Assembly (NCBI RefSeq): GCF_947500075.1
Contig: NZ_CANMQS010000004.1
Location: 310,001 to 374,000 of the forward strand
Direction: 5' to 3'
Source: an uncultured Sulfitobacter sp.
GTDB lineage: Bacteria > Pseudomonadota > Alphaproteobacteria > Rhodobacterales > Rhodobacteraceae
Length of the DNA: 64,000 nucleotides
Shown: one piece after another, positions 52,154 through 61,700 of the stretch
Position numbering within the stretch: position 1 is the stretch's first letter
How the letters are laid out: every line of letters begins with the position of its first letter
The notes under the pieces: generated by a model
What the model was told of the DNA's origin: nothing
Databases searched by the model: none
Seen by the model: only the letters and a program-made list of their open reading frames with translations
Program-made: the position numbers and the translations under genes

Positions 52154-53433
52154 GCAAACCCGTCATCGCCCTGTTCCCCGAAGCAAGCTTTGGCTCCGCG
52201 CTGAACTGCGTGGGCATTGCGCAGCAGTTGCAGCGCCAAGGGGCAACGCCGGTCTTCCTGTGCCATCCCGGCTTTAACGGGGTGTTCACCGAATATGGCT
52301 TCAAGGAATATCAACTGCCCGCTTCGCCCTCCGCCAAACAGCAGACGGAAGAGACCTGGCAGGCCTTTGTTACAGCGCATCTGGTGCACTTCAACCAGAC
52401 CCCGACCGAACAGCTTGAAACCTATGTGGCGCCGACATGGGATGCGATTGTCGATACGGCCATGCAGGTGGAGGAGGGGCTGCAAACGCTGCTCAAGCGC
52501 ATCAAACCTGACGGTATTGTGCTGGACAATGTGATCATGTTTCCCGCCATCGCAAATGCCGGTGTGCCATGGATCCGGGTGGTTTCCTGCGCCGAGACAG
52601 AGCTGCCGGATGCAAACGTGCCACCCTATCTGTCCGGCATGGCCGCCGACGATCCAGCGCGCCCCGGCTTTGAACGCGCCTACCTTGACGTGACCGCTGC
52701 ATCGCATCAGCGGTACAATCGGTTTCGCAAAACCTGCGGCCTGCCGCCGCTTCCGGACGGCCAATACCTTGAGGCGTCGCCGCACCTCAATCTGATCCTC
52801 GCCCCCTCTGCCATTCGCCATGACCGGGCAGCACCGCTACCGGCTGAACGCTTCGTATTTCTGGAAGGCTGCGTGCGCAAAGAGGCGCGTTTTGACCCGC
52901 CGCCCCTGCCGGTCAACGAAGGGCCGATCATCTACCTCAGTTTTGGCAGTCTGGGCGCGATTGATACGGACCTGATCAGCCGGATGATCGACACCTTCGC
53001 CACGTTTCCCGCCCGGTTTTATGTCAACGTCGGCGGGTTTCTGGAAAGCTACAGCCGGGTGCCGGACAACGTCTATCTGGGCAGCTGGTTTCCCCAGCCC
53101 TCCATCGTTGCGCAAACGGATCTGTTCATCCATCACGGCGGCAACAACAGCTATTGCGAAGCCTTGTATTTCGGCGTGCCGTCGCTGGTCATGCCCTACT
53201 GCTGGGACGGCCATGACAACGGCCTTCGTGCGGCGCAAACCGGCACCGGCGTTCATTTTCAGCGCGACCGCTGGTCGCCGCAGATGCTGCACGACACGAT
53301 GTCGACCCTGTTGGCGGATCGGCACATGCGGGATCACCTGGGGCAGATTTCATCGGCGATGAAAGCCCGTTCCGGATCACGCCGCGCGGCAGATGCAATC
53401 TTGCAGACCATTGGCATTTCATTGCCGAGATGA
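52150..53433 (+). CDS. GT1-like glycosyltransferase, paralogue of the 45890 gene
   Basis: A 427-aa GT-B transferase that aligns over its full length with the cluster glycosyltransferase: IALFPEASFGSALNCVGIAQQL at the start, VLDNVIMFPAIANAGVPWIRVVSCAE in the middle, and WFPQPSIVAQTDLFIHHGGNNSYCEALYFG with MPYCWDGHDNGLR at the donor site. Both copies share the unusual HHGGNN and WDGHDN. The ATG overlaps the GntR stop (ATGA), so enzyme and regulator are made together. A division of labour between two acceptors or donors is possible. Confidence 0.87.
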   Translation: MSKPVIALFPEASFGSALNCVGIAQQLQRQGATPVFLCHPGFNGVFTEYGFKEYQLPASPSAKQQTEETWQAFVTAHLVHFNQTPTEQLETYVAPTWDAIVDTAMQVEEGLQTLLKRIKPDGIVLDNVIMFPAIANAGVPWIRVVSCAETELPDANVPPYLSGMAADDPARPGFERAYLDVTAASHQRYNRFRKTCGLPPLPDGQYLEASPHLNLILAPSAIRHDRAAPLPAERFVFLEGCVRKEARFDPPPLPVNEGPIIYLSFGSLGAIDTDLISRMIDTFATFPARFYVNVGGFLESYSRVPDNVYLGSWFPQPSIVAQTDLFIHHGGNNSYCEALYFGVPSLVMPYCWDGHDNGLRAAQTGTGVHFQRDRWSPQMLHDTMSTLLADRHMRDHLGQISSAMKARSGSRRAADAILQTIGISLPR

Positions 53434-53548
53434 GGACTATGCCGATTGCGCGGATGCCCGCGACATGTGAGCATGTCCTTACGTTTCCGCGCATGATTCA
53501 ATGGCGTGACACGCGCCAAAATTTCATTTGATCCCATGGAGATACCCC

Positions 53549-55534
53549 ATGTTGCGTAAGATTTTCATCAGCGTTCTGGTCTTGATTGCGGCAACGGCGG
53601 CAGTGGTCTTCTGGGTCTTCCGTCCAATCCCGGCGACCCATCCGGCGTTACAAGCAGGACTTCCCGATCTGGTTGCCCTGCGGCATTATTATGCCAACGC
53701 GGACTCAAGCTGGCGCTACCGGCTGTCGCCGGACGGCAAGTATCTGGCATGGCTCGAATCCAAGTATCTCAAACCTGCGCTCTGGGTCCGGCCCCTTGAG
53801 GGCGAGGCGACAGAGATCTTTCACACCTCCGACGAAGTGCGCTGGTACCAATGGTCCGCCGATGGCCGATACCTTTTGTATCAGGCCGATCGCGATGGCT
53901 GGGAAAACGATGTCATCGTGTCCATCGACGTCACCCAACCCGGTGCGGAACCGCGCAGCTACGATTTTGGTCGCGACGTCAAAAGCTGGATCCATGCGGT
54001 CCCTGCCGAAAGCGGCGCGGACATTCTGGTGGCCCACAACGCCCGTGACGCGCGCAAATTTGACCTGTTTCGCCTCAATCTCGACAGTGGGGAGACAACA
54101 CCCCTTGAACAGGTCTCCGAGCTGGGCGTGCAATGGCGGGTGAACCGCCGTGGCGACATCTATGCAAAGACAGTGTTCGAGACGCCGGATGACTGGCGTA
54201 CAGAACTTCTCCAGCCCGATGGCAGTTGGATGCAGATTGCCGAAGGCGGCTTGGAAGATTGGTTCAGCGTTCTTGCCGAACCGGATGAGAATGGAGAGAT
54301 CCTCGCCGTCTCAACACTGGGCAGAGACACGTCAGCGCTGATCCGTTTTGATCCGGCCACCAGGACGCAGGAAATCCTGTTCGAAGATGAGACGGTCGAC
54401 CTCAGCTGGGTGGAGACGCATCCGGCCACCGGCGCACCGTTGAGCGCGGTTTCCTATCCTGACTATCAGCGTCGCGCGTATTTTGATCCCGCCTATCAAG
54501 CGATGTTGGGCGCCATCCCGCAGGAAGGGCAGGTGGCCTTGCACCGTGTCTCCAGCACTAACGACATGTCTAAGATGATTGTTGAGACGGAACACAGCAC
54601 AAAAGGCTGGTCCAAATTTCTGATTGATGCCGAAAGGGACGAGGTCACGACAATTGCCACGCCACCCATCGCCGCCTTTGCACAACATATGTCGGAAATG
54701 GAGCCGGTCAGTTTTCCAGCCCGCGACGGGCTGACGCTGCATGCCACGCTTACCCGACCCAAAGGGGTAACGCAGGCCGCGCCGATGGTGATCCTGATCC
54801 ATGGTGGGCCCGTCACCCGCAGCGGCTGGGGGTTCAACGGCTTTCACAGCTGGCTGGCCAACCGTGGCTACGTCGTTCTGGACGTAAACTACCGCGGCAG
54901 CGGCGGATTCGGCCGCGCCTTCCGGGAGGCCGCAGTGGGCGAAGTCAGCCGCAAAATGCACCTCGACATCGTGGATGCACGCGCCTGGGCCGTGGCAGAA
55001 GGGTTGGCCGACCCTGAAAAAGTGGGCGTGCTTGGGGGGAGTTTCGGCGGCCTCAAGGTCTTGACGGCTCTGACGGAAAGCCCTGACCTCTTTGCGGCCG
55101 GGATCAACATCAACGGCATCTCTGACATCTCCACCATGTTGCAGGAGGTGCCCGCCTACTGGCAGGGCTGGCCAAGCTGGTATCTCAAATACATCGGTGA
55201 TCCGGAAGATCCCGAGGACCTCGCTGACATCCGGGACCGTTCCCCGCTCTACAACGCCGCGGCGGTGGAAGCGCCACTGCTGATCATCCAGGGCTCCAAC
55301 GACGTGCGTGTGATCCAGGACCAGGCCGACCGCATGGTGCAAGCCCTTGAAGAGGCTGGAAAAGAAGTGGACTACATGCTGCTTAAAGGCGCGGGCCATC
55401 AGTTCAGCGCCTGGGGGTGGAAGACCCGCATCATCGCCCACCGCCGCATGGAGCGTTTTCTGGCGACACATCTGGGCGGCCGTGCGGACGGCTTCGACTA
55501 CGCCGTTCTGGGGGCGCATGTCTTGCCTTGGTGA
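53549..55534 (+). CDS. S9 family (prolyl oligopeptidase-like) peptidase
   Basis: A 661-aa serine peptidase. A signal/anchor helix (KIFISVLVLIAATAAVVFWVF) precedes a beta-propeller with WD40-like repeats (YRLSPDGKYLAWLES, YQWSADGRYLLYQAD). The alpha/beta hydrolase domain carries PMVILIHGGP, the nucleophile in GVLGGSFGGLKV (Ser near 497), the acid near GSNDVRV and the histidine in LKGAGHQFSAW. It is probably membrane-anchored and cleaves short peptides. ATG 53549 has GGAGATA upstream. It lies downstream of the glycosyltransferase by 115 bases, so cotranscription is unclear. Confidence 0.9.
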   Translation: MLRKIFISVLVLIAATAAVVFWVFRPIPATHPALQAGLPDLVALRHYYANADSSWRYRLSPDGKYLAWLESKYLKPALWVRPLEGEATEIFHTSDEVRWYQWSADGRYLLYQADRDGWENDVIVSIDVTQPGAEPRSYDFGRDVKSWIHAVPAESGADILVAHNARDARKFDLFRLNLDSGETTPLEQVSELGVQWRVNRRGDIYAKTVFETPDDWRTELLQPDGSWMQIAEGGLEDWFSVLAEPDENGEILAVSTLGRDTSALIRFDPATRTQEILFEDETVDLSWVETHPATGAPLSAVSYPDYQRRAYFDPAYQAMLGAIPQEGQVALHRVSSTNDMSKMIVETEHSTKGWSKFLIDAERDEVTTIATPPIAAFAQHMSEMEPVSFPARDGLTLHATLTRPKGVTQAAPMVILIHGGPVTRSGWGFNGFHSWLANRGYVVLDVNYRGSGGFGRAFREAAVGEVSRKMHLDIVDARAWAVAEGLADPEKVGVLGGSFGGLKVLTALTESPDLFAAGININGISDISTMLQEVPAYWQGWPSWYLKYIGDPEDPEDLADIRDRSPLYNAAAVEAPLLIIQGSNDVRVIQDQADRMVQALEEAGKEVDYMLLKGAGHQFSAWGWKTRIIAHRRMERFLATHLGGRADGFDYAVLGAHVLPW

Positions 55535-55561
55535 CGGGGGGAGGAGGCGTGCGGAGGGATG

Positions 55562-55635
55562 TGGAGGCGAGTACCGGAATCGAACCGGTGTACACGGATT
55601 TGCAATCCGCTGCGTAACCACTCCGCCAACTCGCC
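55562..55635 (-). tRNA. tRNA-Cys (GCA)
   Basis: The minus strand folds into a complete cloverleaf: acceptor GGCGAGT paired with ACTCGCC, D-arm TGGCGGAGTGGTTACGC, anticodon stem and loop GGATTGCAAATCC with GCA at the centre, TPsiC arm CCGGTTCGATTCCGG. Discriminator T is followed by an encoded CCA (forward TGG at 55562-55564). It lies between the S9 peptidase gene and the methyltransferase gene, opposite to both. Confidence 0.96.
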
Positions 55636-55787
55636 GCCTGTGGTCTCGCGCACTGCTAGCGGATCAATGCGGGTGCTGCAAGATGCCATATGACGCAAAT
55701 CGTACGGGGATCGCACGGGGGCAGTTGCTGTGCTGCGCGCGATATGGCACATCTTCGCCAACGCAATTGACCCCATGAGAGATGCAG

Positions 55788-56441
55788 ATGCGCGATTTCG
55801 CAAACCGACGGACGATGATGGTAGACACACAGGTCCGCCCCTCGGATGTGACTAAATTTCCGATCATTGACGCAATGTTAACCGTCCCGCGTGAAGATTT
55901 CGTACCTTCAGCGCAGCGGGAGGCGGCCTATATGGGCGAAAACCTCGATCTTGGTCAGGGGCGGGTGCTGCTGGAGCCGCGCACCTTGGCAAAGATGCTG
56001 GACGCGCTGGCCATCAGCAACACCGAGATGGTGCTCGATCTGGGCTGTGCGATGGGATATTCGGCAGCGGTGATTGCCCATATGGCCGAAGCCGTCGTGG
56101 CCGTGGAAGAAGACGAAGCCATGGCGCGAGAGGCGCAGGAAGCGCTGGTGGCAGCGGGTGCGGACAATGCTGTGGTCCATCAGGGCCCCTTGGGCAACGG
56201 TGCCGCAAAACACGGTCCCTATGATGTGATTATCATTCAGGGCGGGGTGCAGCAGGTGCCGTCAACGCTCACGGATCAGTTGAAAGAAGGAGGGCGGATT
56301 GCCTGTCTCTTCATGGATGGCGCCCTGGGAGAGGTGCGTTTAGGCCACAAGCGTGACGGAATTGTCAGTTGGCGCATGGTATTTAACGCCTCTGCCCCTG
56401 TAATACGTGGATTTGAAAAGGATTCTGTGTTTACCCTTTAG
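55788..56441 (+). CDS. Protein-L-isoaspartate O-methyltransferase-like protein
   Basis: A 217-aa Rossmann-fold methyltransferase of the PCMT family. The N-terminus [34 protein letters not shown] is typical of the alphaproteobacterial form, and [28 protein letters not shown] is the SAM-binding motif I (DLGCAMGY rather than EIGTGSGY). The divergence from classical Pcm at this motif leaves the activity uncertain. I used the second ATG, 55788. It precedes the TolC-family gene, a recurring arrangement in this order of bacteria. Confidence 0.88.
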   Translation: MRDFANRRTMMVDTQVRPSDVTKFPIIDAMLTVPREDFVPSAQREAAYMGENLDLGQGRVLLEPRTLAKMLDALAISNTEMVLDLGCAMGYSAAVIAHMAEAVVAVEEDEAMAREAQEALVAAGADNAVVHQGPLGNGAAKHGPYDVIIIQGGVQQVPSTLTDQLKEGGRIACLFMDGALGEVRLGHKRDGIVSWRMVFNASAPVIRGFEKDSVFTL

Positions 56442-56503
56442 GGATATAAAGGACGAGAATGCGTCCGAACAGGCAGAGAATTCGTTAGACAGGAGTTTTG
56501 GTG

Positions 56504-57925
56504 ATGGTGGCCAGGAGCCGTGTGATGTCATTTGGGCGCGCGTTTTGCGTCGTCGTGGCAGCAAATGTGGTGGCCGTTCAGGCCCAGGCAGAAACCTTGG
56601 CAGATGCCCTGGTGGGCGCCTACAAGCACTCTGGATTGATTGAACAGAACCGGGCGTTGCTGCGCGCAGCGGACGAGGATGTCGCCGCGGCGGTCTCGAC
56701 GCTCAAGCCGGTACTGCGCTGGTCGGCGGAAGCAACCCAAGACTTCGGCAGCTCGCGATTCTCCACCAGTGGGGGCGTCCGTCAGGCAAACGAGGATCTG
56801 ACACTTGCCGCTAACCTGACGGCTGAACTGCTCCTGTATGATTCCGGCGCGAGCAAATTGCGCGTGGCAGCAACCAAGGAAACCGTACTTGCCACCCGTG
56901 AGGTGCTGCGCAACATCGAACAACAGGTCTTGCTCTCGGCTGTTGCAGCCTATTTCGGGGTGCTCGAAGCTTCTGAATTTGTGGCGCTCAGAAAGAACAA
57001 CCAGCGTTTGCTGACCCAGGAACTGCGGGCAGCGAAAGACCGTTTCGAGGTTGGCGAAGTGACGCGGACGGATGTGGCGCTGGCTGAAGCGCAGCTCGCT
57101 CAGGCGCGCAGCGGACTGGCGGGCGCAGAAGGGGACCTGTTGCAGGCGATTGAAGCGTATCGCAATGCGGTCGGTCGCACGCCCGGCAATCTGGCCCAGC
57201 CACCCGCCTTGCCCAATGTGGGCAATGACGTAAGGGCGGCCAAAGCGCTTGCCGTGCGGCAGCATCCCCGGATGCTCACGGCGCAGTTTCAGGCCAAGGC
57301 AGCCGATCTGCTGACCAGCGCCAGCACTGCCGATCTGAACCCACGTGTCACGCTACAGGGCAATGCGCGGATCAGCCGTGATATGAACTCCTCTGCGCGC
57401 AGCAACATCGCCAGCATTGGTGTGCAGGCCAACCAGACGATCTATCAGGGCGGGCGGTTGTCCTCGGCCATTCGTCGCAACATGGCACAGCGCGATGCCC
57501 AGCGGGCAGAACTGCACATTGTGAAACACGATCTGGAGCAATTGGTGGGCAACGCCTATGCGGATCTTCTGGCAGCGCGTGCGCAGCTTGAAGCGACGGA
57601 TCGCCAGATCCGTGCCGCACGTATCGCCTTCCAGGGTGTGCGCGAAGAAGCAACGCTGGGCGCGCGGACAACACTGGATGTTCTGGATGCAGAGCAGTCG
57701 TTGCTGGACGCGGAAACATCCCGCGTGACGGCGCGGGCGAACCTCTATGTTGCGGCGTATTCCGTGCTGTCCGCCACGGGCCGTCTGACGGCCAAGGACC
57801 TGCGCCTGCCTGTTCAGCTCTATGATCCGGAGGGCTATTACAATCTTGTTAAGGATGCACCTGCTAAGAAATCCGAGCAGGGCAGAAAGCTCGACCGTGT
57901 TTTGCGGGCGCTGCAAAAAGACTGA
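56504..57925 (+). CDS. tolC: TolC-family outer membrane efflux protein
   Basis: A 473-aa outer membrane channel for type I secretion or RND efflux. A signal peptide (FCVVVAANVVAVQAQAE) is followed by two structural repeats with TolC helices: RFEVGEVTRTDVALAEAQLAQARSGLAGAEG and EEATLGARTTLDVLDAEQSLLDAET, the classic pair. ATG 56504 lies eight bases after AGGAG, so I prefer it to the upstream TTG and GTG. No inner-membrane pump is adjacent. Confidence 0.95.
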   Translation: MVARSRVMSFGRAFCVVVAANVVAVQAQAETLADALVGAYKHSGLIEQNRALLRAADEDVAAAVSTLKPVLRWSAEATQDFGSSRFSTSGGVRQANEDLTLAANLTAELLLYDSGASKLRVAATKETVLATREVLRNIEQQVLLSAVAAYFGVLEASEFVALRKNNQRLLTQELRAAKDRFEVGEVTRTDVALAEAQLAQARSGLAGAEGDLLQAIEAYRNAVGRTPGNLAQPPALPNVGNDVRAAKALAVRQHPRMLTAQFQAKAADLLTSASTADLNPRVTLQGNARISRDMNSSARSNIASIGVQANQTIYQGGRLSSAIRRNMAQRDAQRAELHIVKHDLEQLVGNAYADLLAARAQLEATDRQIRAARIAFQGVREEATLGARTTLDVLDAEQSLLDAETSRVTARANLYVAAYSVLSATGRLTAKDLRLPVQLYDPEGYYNLVKDAPAKKSEQGRKLDRVLRALQKD

Positions 57926-57999
57926 CAATTCTCGCGGTCCCGTTGCAGGAATCGCGAAGATCGTTACCATGAGGGCTGAGGAAAGAGTGGTAGAATCCT

Positions 58000-59496
58000 A
58001 TGTCTGATCCCGTCACAAATGCCGAGGTCGAAGATGTGTTGTCTTCGATCCGACGTCTGGTCTCGGAAGAGAAACGCCCCAAACAAACGGCCCAATCCCA
58101 AGACGCCGCAGATCGTCTGGTGCTGACCCCGGCCTTGCGTGTGGAAGACGAAGAGACGGTTGAGAAGAACGAGAGCATTCCGCAGGCAGATCCCCAGAAC
58201 ACATACCAAGACACCGTGGGGGAGACGGCCAAACAGCTGTTCGACCCCTCTGATGATATGCCGTCAGATGTCTACAACCGCCGTATCGGCGCAGATTTCG
58301 GCTGGTCGGGCGAGGACGAAGCGCTTTTTGATGATCTGGTTGCCAATGAGAACGGCGAAGAAGCCACCAGTTCCGCTGACCCATCGAAAATGCCGATGTT
58401 CAGACACGATGACCATGCAGACGACTACAGCGAAGACCCCTATGGCTTCAGCGATGATGAGGAAGAGACCGGCGAAGCGGATGATGTGAGCGCGCATCCT
58501 CCTGCCACGGTCAGTGAAGACCCGCCGCATGTGGCGGAAGGCGACCTTGATGCCGCTGAGGAAGAGGCGGAGGCAGATGACGACACGTTTGAAGCCGAGG
58601 CCGAGGCTGAAGGAGAAGCTGAACCAGAAGAGGAAGCATCAGGGGAGAACGATATGTTTGACTTTGATATGCTGGCCAAGCGCGGTCAGGAAGCCGCTGC
58701 GAGGGATCAGGACCTGCACGAGCCAGAAGCACCTCAAAGCAGCGCCGACGCACCGGACGAGGATCGCCAGGCCGGTATGGTTGCCGCCAGCAAAGCGGCA
58801 ACCTTGAGCGCGAAGATCGCCGCATTGGAAACCGCCATTGGCAATATCGCTGACACCTGGGAGCCTGATACCCCCGGCACAGATGATTATTCCGGCACCG
58901 ACCAGCCTGCGATGGCCTGGGAGGACGACGTCTCGCATGATGCGACAGGTTTGCCTCTGCGCTCCGAAGCGGCGCAGGCCGCCTGGCAGGAAGCGCACCC
59001 GGATGTGGTGATGATCGGCACAGCCCGTGCTGCGGCCGCCGCCGCCGCTCAGGAAGAGCGTGCCGCAGAGATGCGGTCAGAAGGGGAGGCGCGTGAGGCC
59101 CGGACACGGGACATCGCTGCCGAAGATCAGGCAGCAAGGGACCGTGCCATTGCAGCGGCCCGCGCCGCCGCCGCCGAACGTGTCGCTGCTGACAAACGCG
59201 CAGCAGCGCAGCGCGAGGAAGCCCGCGCCCAGGCAGAAGCCGATGCCCGCACCGCGGTAACGGCGCGCCAGACGCCGATTGAACACACCGCGGCCGAAAC
59301 CTCTTCCACCGCAGAGGATGGCCTCGACGACGTAGACGACAGCCAGTTGCTGGATGAAGAAGCCCTGCGCGACATCGTCAGTGAGATCGTCCGCGCAGAG
59401 CTGCAAGGCGCTTTGGGTGAACGGATCACCCGGAACGTGCGCAAGCTGGTCCGCCGTGAAATCCACCGCGCCCTGACCGCGCAGGAACTGGAATAA
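58000..59496 (+). CDS. PopZ-like polar organizing protein (DUF2497-like)
   Basis: A 498-aa protein with a PopZ-type layout. The N-terminal short helix EVEDVLSSIRRLVSEE resembles the ILASIRRII motif of DUF2497/PopZ. A very long acidic, Ala/Glu/Asp-rich middle (residues 100-400) lies between. The C-terminal amphipathic segment EEALRDIVSEIVRAELQGALGERITRNVRKLVRREIHRAL resembles the PopZ assembly domain. It is far longer than Caulobacter PopZ (about 177 aa). If it is PopZ-like it would organise a cell pole by forming a condensate. The assignment rests on the two ends only. Confidence 0.65.
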   Translation: MSDPVTNAEVEDVLSSIRRLVSEEKRPKQTAQSQDAADRLVLTPALRVEDEETVEKNESIPQADPQNTYQDTVGETAKQLFDPSDDMPSDVYNRRIGADFGWSGEDEALFDDLVANENGEEATSSADPSKMPMFRHDDHADDYSEDPYGFSDDEEETGEADDVSAHPPATVSEDPPHVAEGDLDAAEEEAEADDDTFEAEAEAEGEAEPEEEASGENDMFDFDMLAKRGQEAAARDQDLHEPEAPQSSADAPDEDRQAGMVAASKAATLSAKIAALETAIGNIADTWEPDTPGTDDYSGTDQPAMAWEDDVSHDATGLPLRSEAAQAAWQEAHPDVVMIGTARAAAAAAAQEERAAEMRSEGEAREARTRDIAAEDQAARDRAIAAARAAAAERVAADKRAAAQREEARAQAEADARTAVTARQTPIEHTAAETSSTAEDGLDDVDDSQLLDEEALRDIVSEIVRAELQGALGERITRNVRKLVRREIHRALTAQELE

Positions 59497-59500
59497 ACAC

Positions 59501-60967
59501 CTAGGGTCTCTGTACGCCCGCGGCGAGCGACAGAAACAGACCCACATCCATGTACCGTTCCACATGGTCCGCCAGTGCATCCAGCGCGGCATCTACACCT
59601 GCGTCGAAGGCCAATGTTGATGTGACGCCAAAGCCTTGCAGATAGGCCTTTCTGAACCCGTCGCTGTTAAAAATGCCGTGTAGATAGCACCCTGCGACCT
59701 GTCCATCCGGGCGCGTCGCACCCGCACGCTGTCCCTCAAACACCAGCCAACCGCGTGCACAATCCGAGCCCGTGGTTTCGCCAATATGGATCTCATACCC
59801 CTGCAAGGACGTGCCGCTTGCCGGGTGGGTCCCCTGTTTCAGCGACAGATGTTTGATCGGCTCCATCACGGTATCGACCTCCAGATGGCCCAGACCCTCA
59901 ACCGTTCCCGGCATACCCTCGATCCCATGCGGGTCGGCGATGGTCCGGCCCAGCATCTGATACCCCCCACACAGACCCAGCACCCTGCCACCCCGCCGCA
60001 GATGTGCTTTGATATCAACGTCCCAGCCTTCCGCGCGCAGCGCTGCGAGGTCAGAGATCGTCGCCTTGCTGCCCACCAGCAGCACCAGATCAGCATCACC
60101 GGGCAGGGGGTGGCCCGGCTCAATCACGCGCAGATCGACACCCGGTTCCGCCGACAGCGGATCAAGGTCATCGAAATTGGAGATTCGCGGCAGACGCGGC
60201 ACAGCGATCACACAGCCCGCTCCGCCCGACTGGCTGCGGGCAGGCAGGTCCATCACGTCTTCGGCGGGCAAGCGATGCGCCTGATCAAACCACGGGATCA
60301 CGCCGAGGGACGGCCACCCTGTCCGCGCGGCAATGTCATCGCGGCCTGCATCAAACAGGCTGCGGTCACCGCGAAATTTGTTCACTGAAAACCCTTTGAT
60401 CATCGCCTGATCTTCGGGTTCCAGAACGGCCTGCGTGCCGACAATCTGCGCAATCACGCCGCCCCGGTCGATGTCGCCCATCAGGATTACCGGAACCTCT
60501 GCCGCCCGTGCAAATCCCATATTGGCAATATCGCCAGACCGCAGATTTGTCTCTGCCGGGCTGCCTGCGCCTTCAACGATGATCAGATCACATGTGTCTG
60601 CAAGCCTATGAAATGACTGTAGAACCGCTGGCATCAGAGTGGCCTTGTTCTTGCCAAAGGCTGCGGCCTCCTGATGGCCTGCAATCTGGCCCTGCACGAT
60701 CACCTGTGCGCCTGTTGCCGACTGCGGCTTCAACAGGATGGGGTTCATATCCGTATGGGGTGCCACCCCTGCCGCCCGCGCCTGCAATGCCTGCGCGCGG
60801 CCGATTTCCCCACCATCTTCCGTGACGGCTGCGTTGTTCGACATGTTCTGCGGCTTGAACGGCCGTGTCTCCACGCCGCGCCGCACCGCGGCCCGGATCA
60901 ACCCGGCGACGATCATCGACTTCCCGACATTGCTGCCGGTGCCTTGTATCATGATGGCTTTTGTCAT
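59501..60967 (-). CDS. cobQ: Cobyric acid synthase
   Basis: CobQ (488 aa) amidates cobyrinic acid diamide to cobyric acid in cobalamin synthesis. The N-terminal dethiobiotin synthetase-like ATPase is seen as [19 protein letters not shown], with [11 protein letters not shown]. The C-terminal glutaminase domain carries the catalytic cysteine in [13 protein letters not shown] and the histidine in [15 protein letters not shown] start at MTKAIMIQG (60967), since a longer frame adds 49 non-conserved residues. Its end nearly touches the end of the PopZ-like gene (four bases). Confidence 0.96.
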   Translation of the reverse strand: MTKAIMIQGTGSNVGKSMIVAGLIRAAVRRGVETRPFKPQNMSNNAAVTEDGGEIGRAQALQARAAGVAPHTDMNPILLKPQSATGAQVIVQGQIAGHQEAAAFGKNKATLMPAVLQSFHRLADTCDLIIVEGAGSPAETNLRSGDIANMGFARAAEVPVILMGDIDRGGVIAQIVGTQAVLEPEDQAMIKGFSVNKFRGDRSLFDAGRDDIAARTGWPSLGVIPWFDQAHRLPAEDVMDLPARSQSGGAGCVIAVPRLPRISNFDDLDPLSAEPGVDLRVIEPGHPLPGDADLVLLVGSKATISDLAALRAEGWDVDIKAHLRRGGRVLGLCGGYQMLGRTIADPHGIEGMPGTVEGLGHLEVDTVMEPIKHLSLKQGTHPASGTSLQGYEIHIGETTGSDCARGWLVFEGQRAGATRPDGQVAGCYLHGIFNSDGFRKAYLQGFGVTSTLAFDAGVDAALDALADHVERYMDVGLFLSLAAGVQRP

Positions 60968-61031
60968 GTGGTGGCTCTGCTGGTTTTCGGTCAAACTGGC
61001 GCAAATTCGGGGCAGGGGGAAGAGGCAAGCG

Positions 61032-61631
61032 ATGAACACACCGGCGCATTTGCTGATCGGCGCGGCCGTCATGGCACCCAGCCGGCAGGGGGCTGCCAAT
61101 CCGATGCCGCGCAAGGTGCTTTGGGCGGCGTTGGTGGGGGCCTTGTTACCTGATCTGTCGCTGTATCTGCTCGCAGGCGCGGCTTTGACGATCTACAACA
61201 TCCCGCCCAACATCGTCTTTAATGAGCTGTATTTCTCTGACACTTGGCAACGGATCTTTGCGATCGACAATTCGTTCCTTGTCTGGGGCGTCCTGCTGGC
61301 CATCGCCTTGTGGAAACGCAGCGCTTGGGGGATTGCGCTGACAGGGGCGGCGCTGCTGCATCTGGCGCTCGACTTCCCGCTGCACCATGACGATGGTCGG
61401 CCGCATTTCTGGCCGCTCACGGGCTGGGTTTTTGAAAGTCCGTTCAGCTATTGGGACCGCAGGCAGGGGGCTAATCTGATTGCCCCTCTTGAGGCTTTCG
61501 CCTGCGTCGTTGCCGCGATCACCTTGTGGGTAAAGCGTCCGGGCATGGTCCTGTCAGTGGTGTTTGCGCTGCTGCTGCTGGCCGAACTGAACGTGGCGCG
61601 GACGTGGCTGTTTGTCTTCCAGGACAGTTGA
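61032..61631 (+). CDS. Predicted membrane protein, YdjM-like
   Basis: A 199-aa integral membrane protein beginning [20 protein letters not shown], with [19 protein letters not shown], a [20 protein letters not shown] motif and about four hydrophobic segments. The N-terminal H and the [13 protein letters not shown] segment resemble the YdjM/DUF457-type metal-dependent membrane hydrolases. A longer in-frame reading exists but starts inside cobQ and was rejected. It is divergent from cobQ, 64 bases apart, and may share its regulation. Confidence 0.78.
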   Translation: MNTPAHLLIGAAVMAPSRQGAANPMPRKVLWAALVGALLPDLSLYLLAGAALTIYNIPPNIVFNELYFSDTWQRIFAIDNSFLVWGVLLAIALWKRSAWGIALTGAALLHLALDFPLHHDDGRPHFWPLTGWVFESPFSYWDRRQGANLIAPLEAFACVVAAITLWVKRPGMVLSVVFALLLLAELNVARTWLFVFQDS

Positions 61632-61644
61632 ATGCAGCCCATCT

Positions 61645-61676
61645 TGCACAAAAAAACGCAGCCCGTAGGCTGCGTT
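61645..61676 (-). terminator. Rho-independent terminator after the 61701 gene
   Basis: On the minus strand a perfect nine-pair stem AACGCAGCC/GGCTGCGTT (61655-61676) with a four-base TACG loop ends in a run of seven Ts (forward A run 61650-61656). It is placed just downstream of the hypothetical gene stop at 61701. This is one of the strongest terminators in the window, and it may also serve the convergent membrane-protein gene. Confidence 0.85.
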
Positions 61677-61700
61677 CATAAAATCAAACTCTGTGTGCGA

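Noticed and set aside
55562..55635. Integration site or genomic island at tRNA-Cys
   Set aside because: The tRNA gene is intact, no repeated 3' end or integrase was seen nearby, and both flanking genes look like ordinary chromosomal genes.
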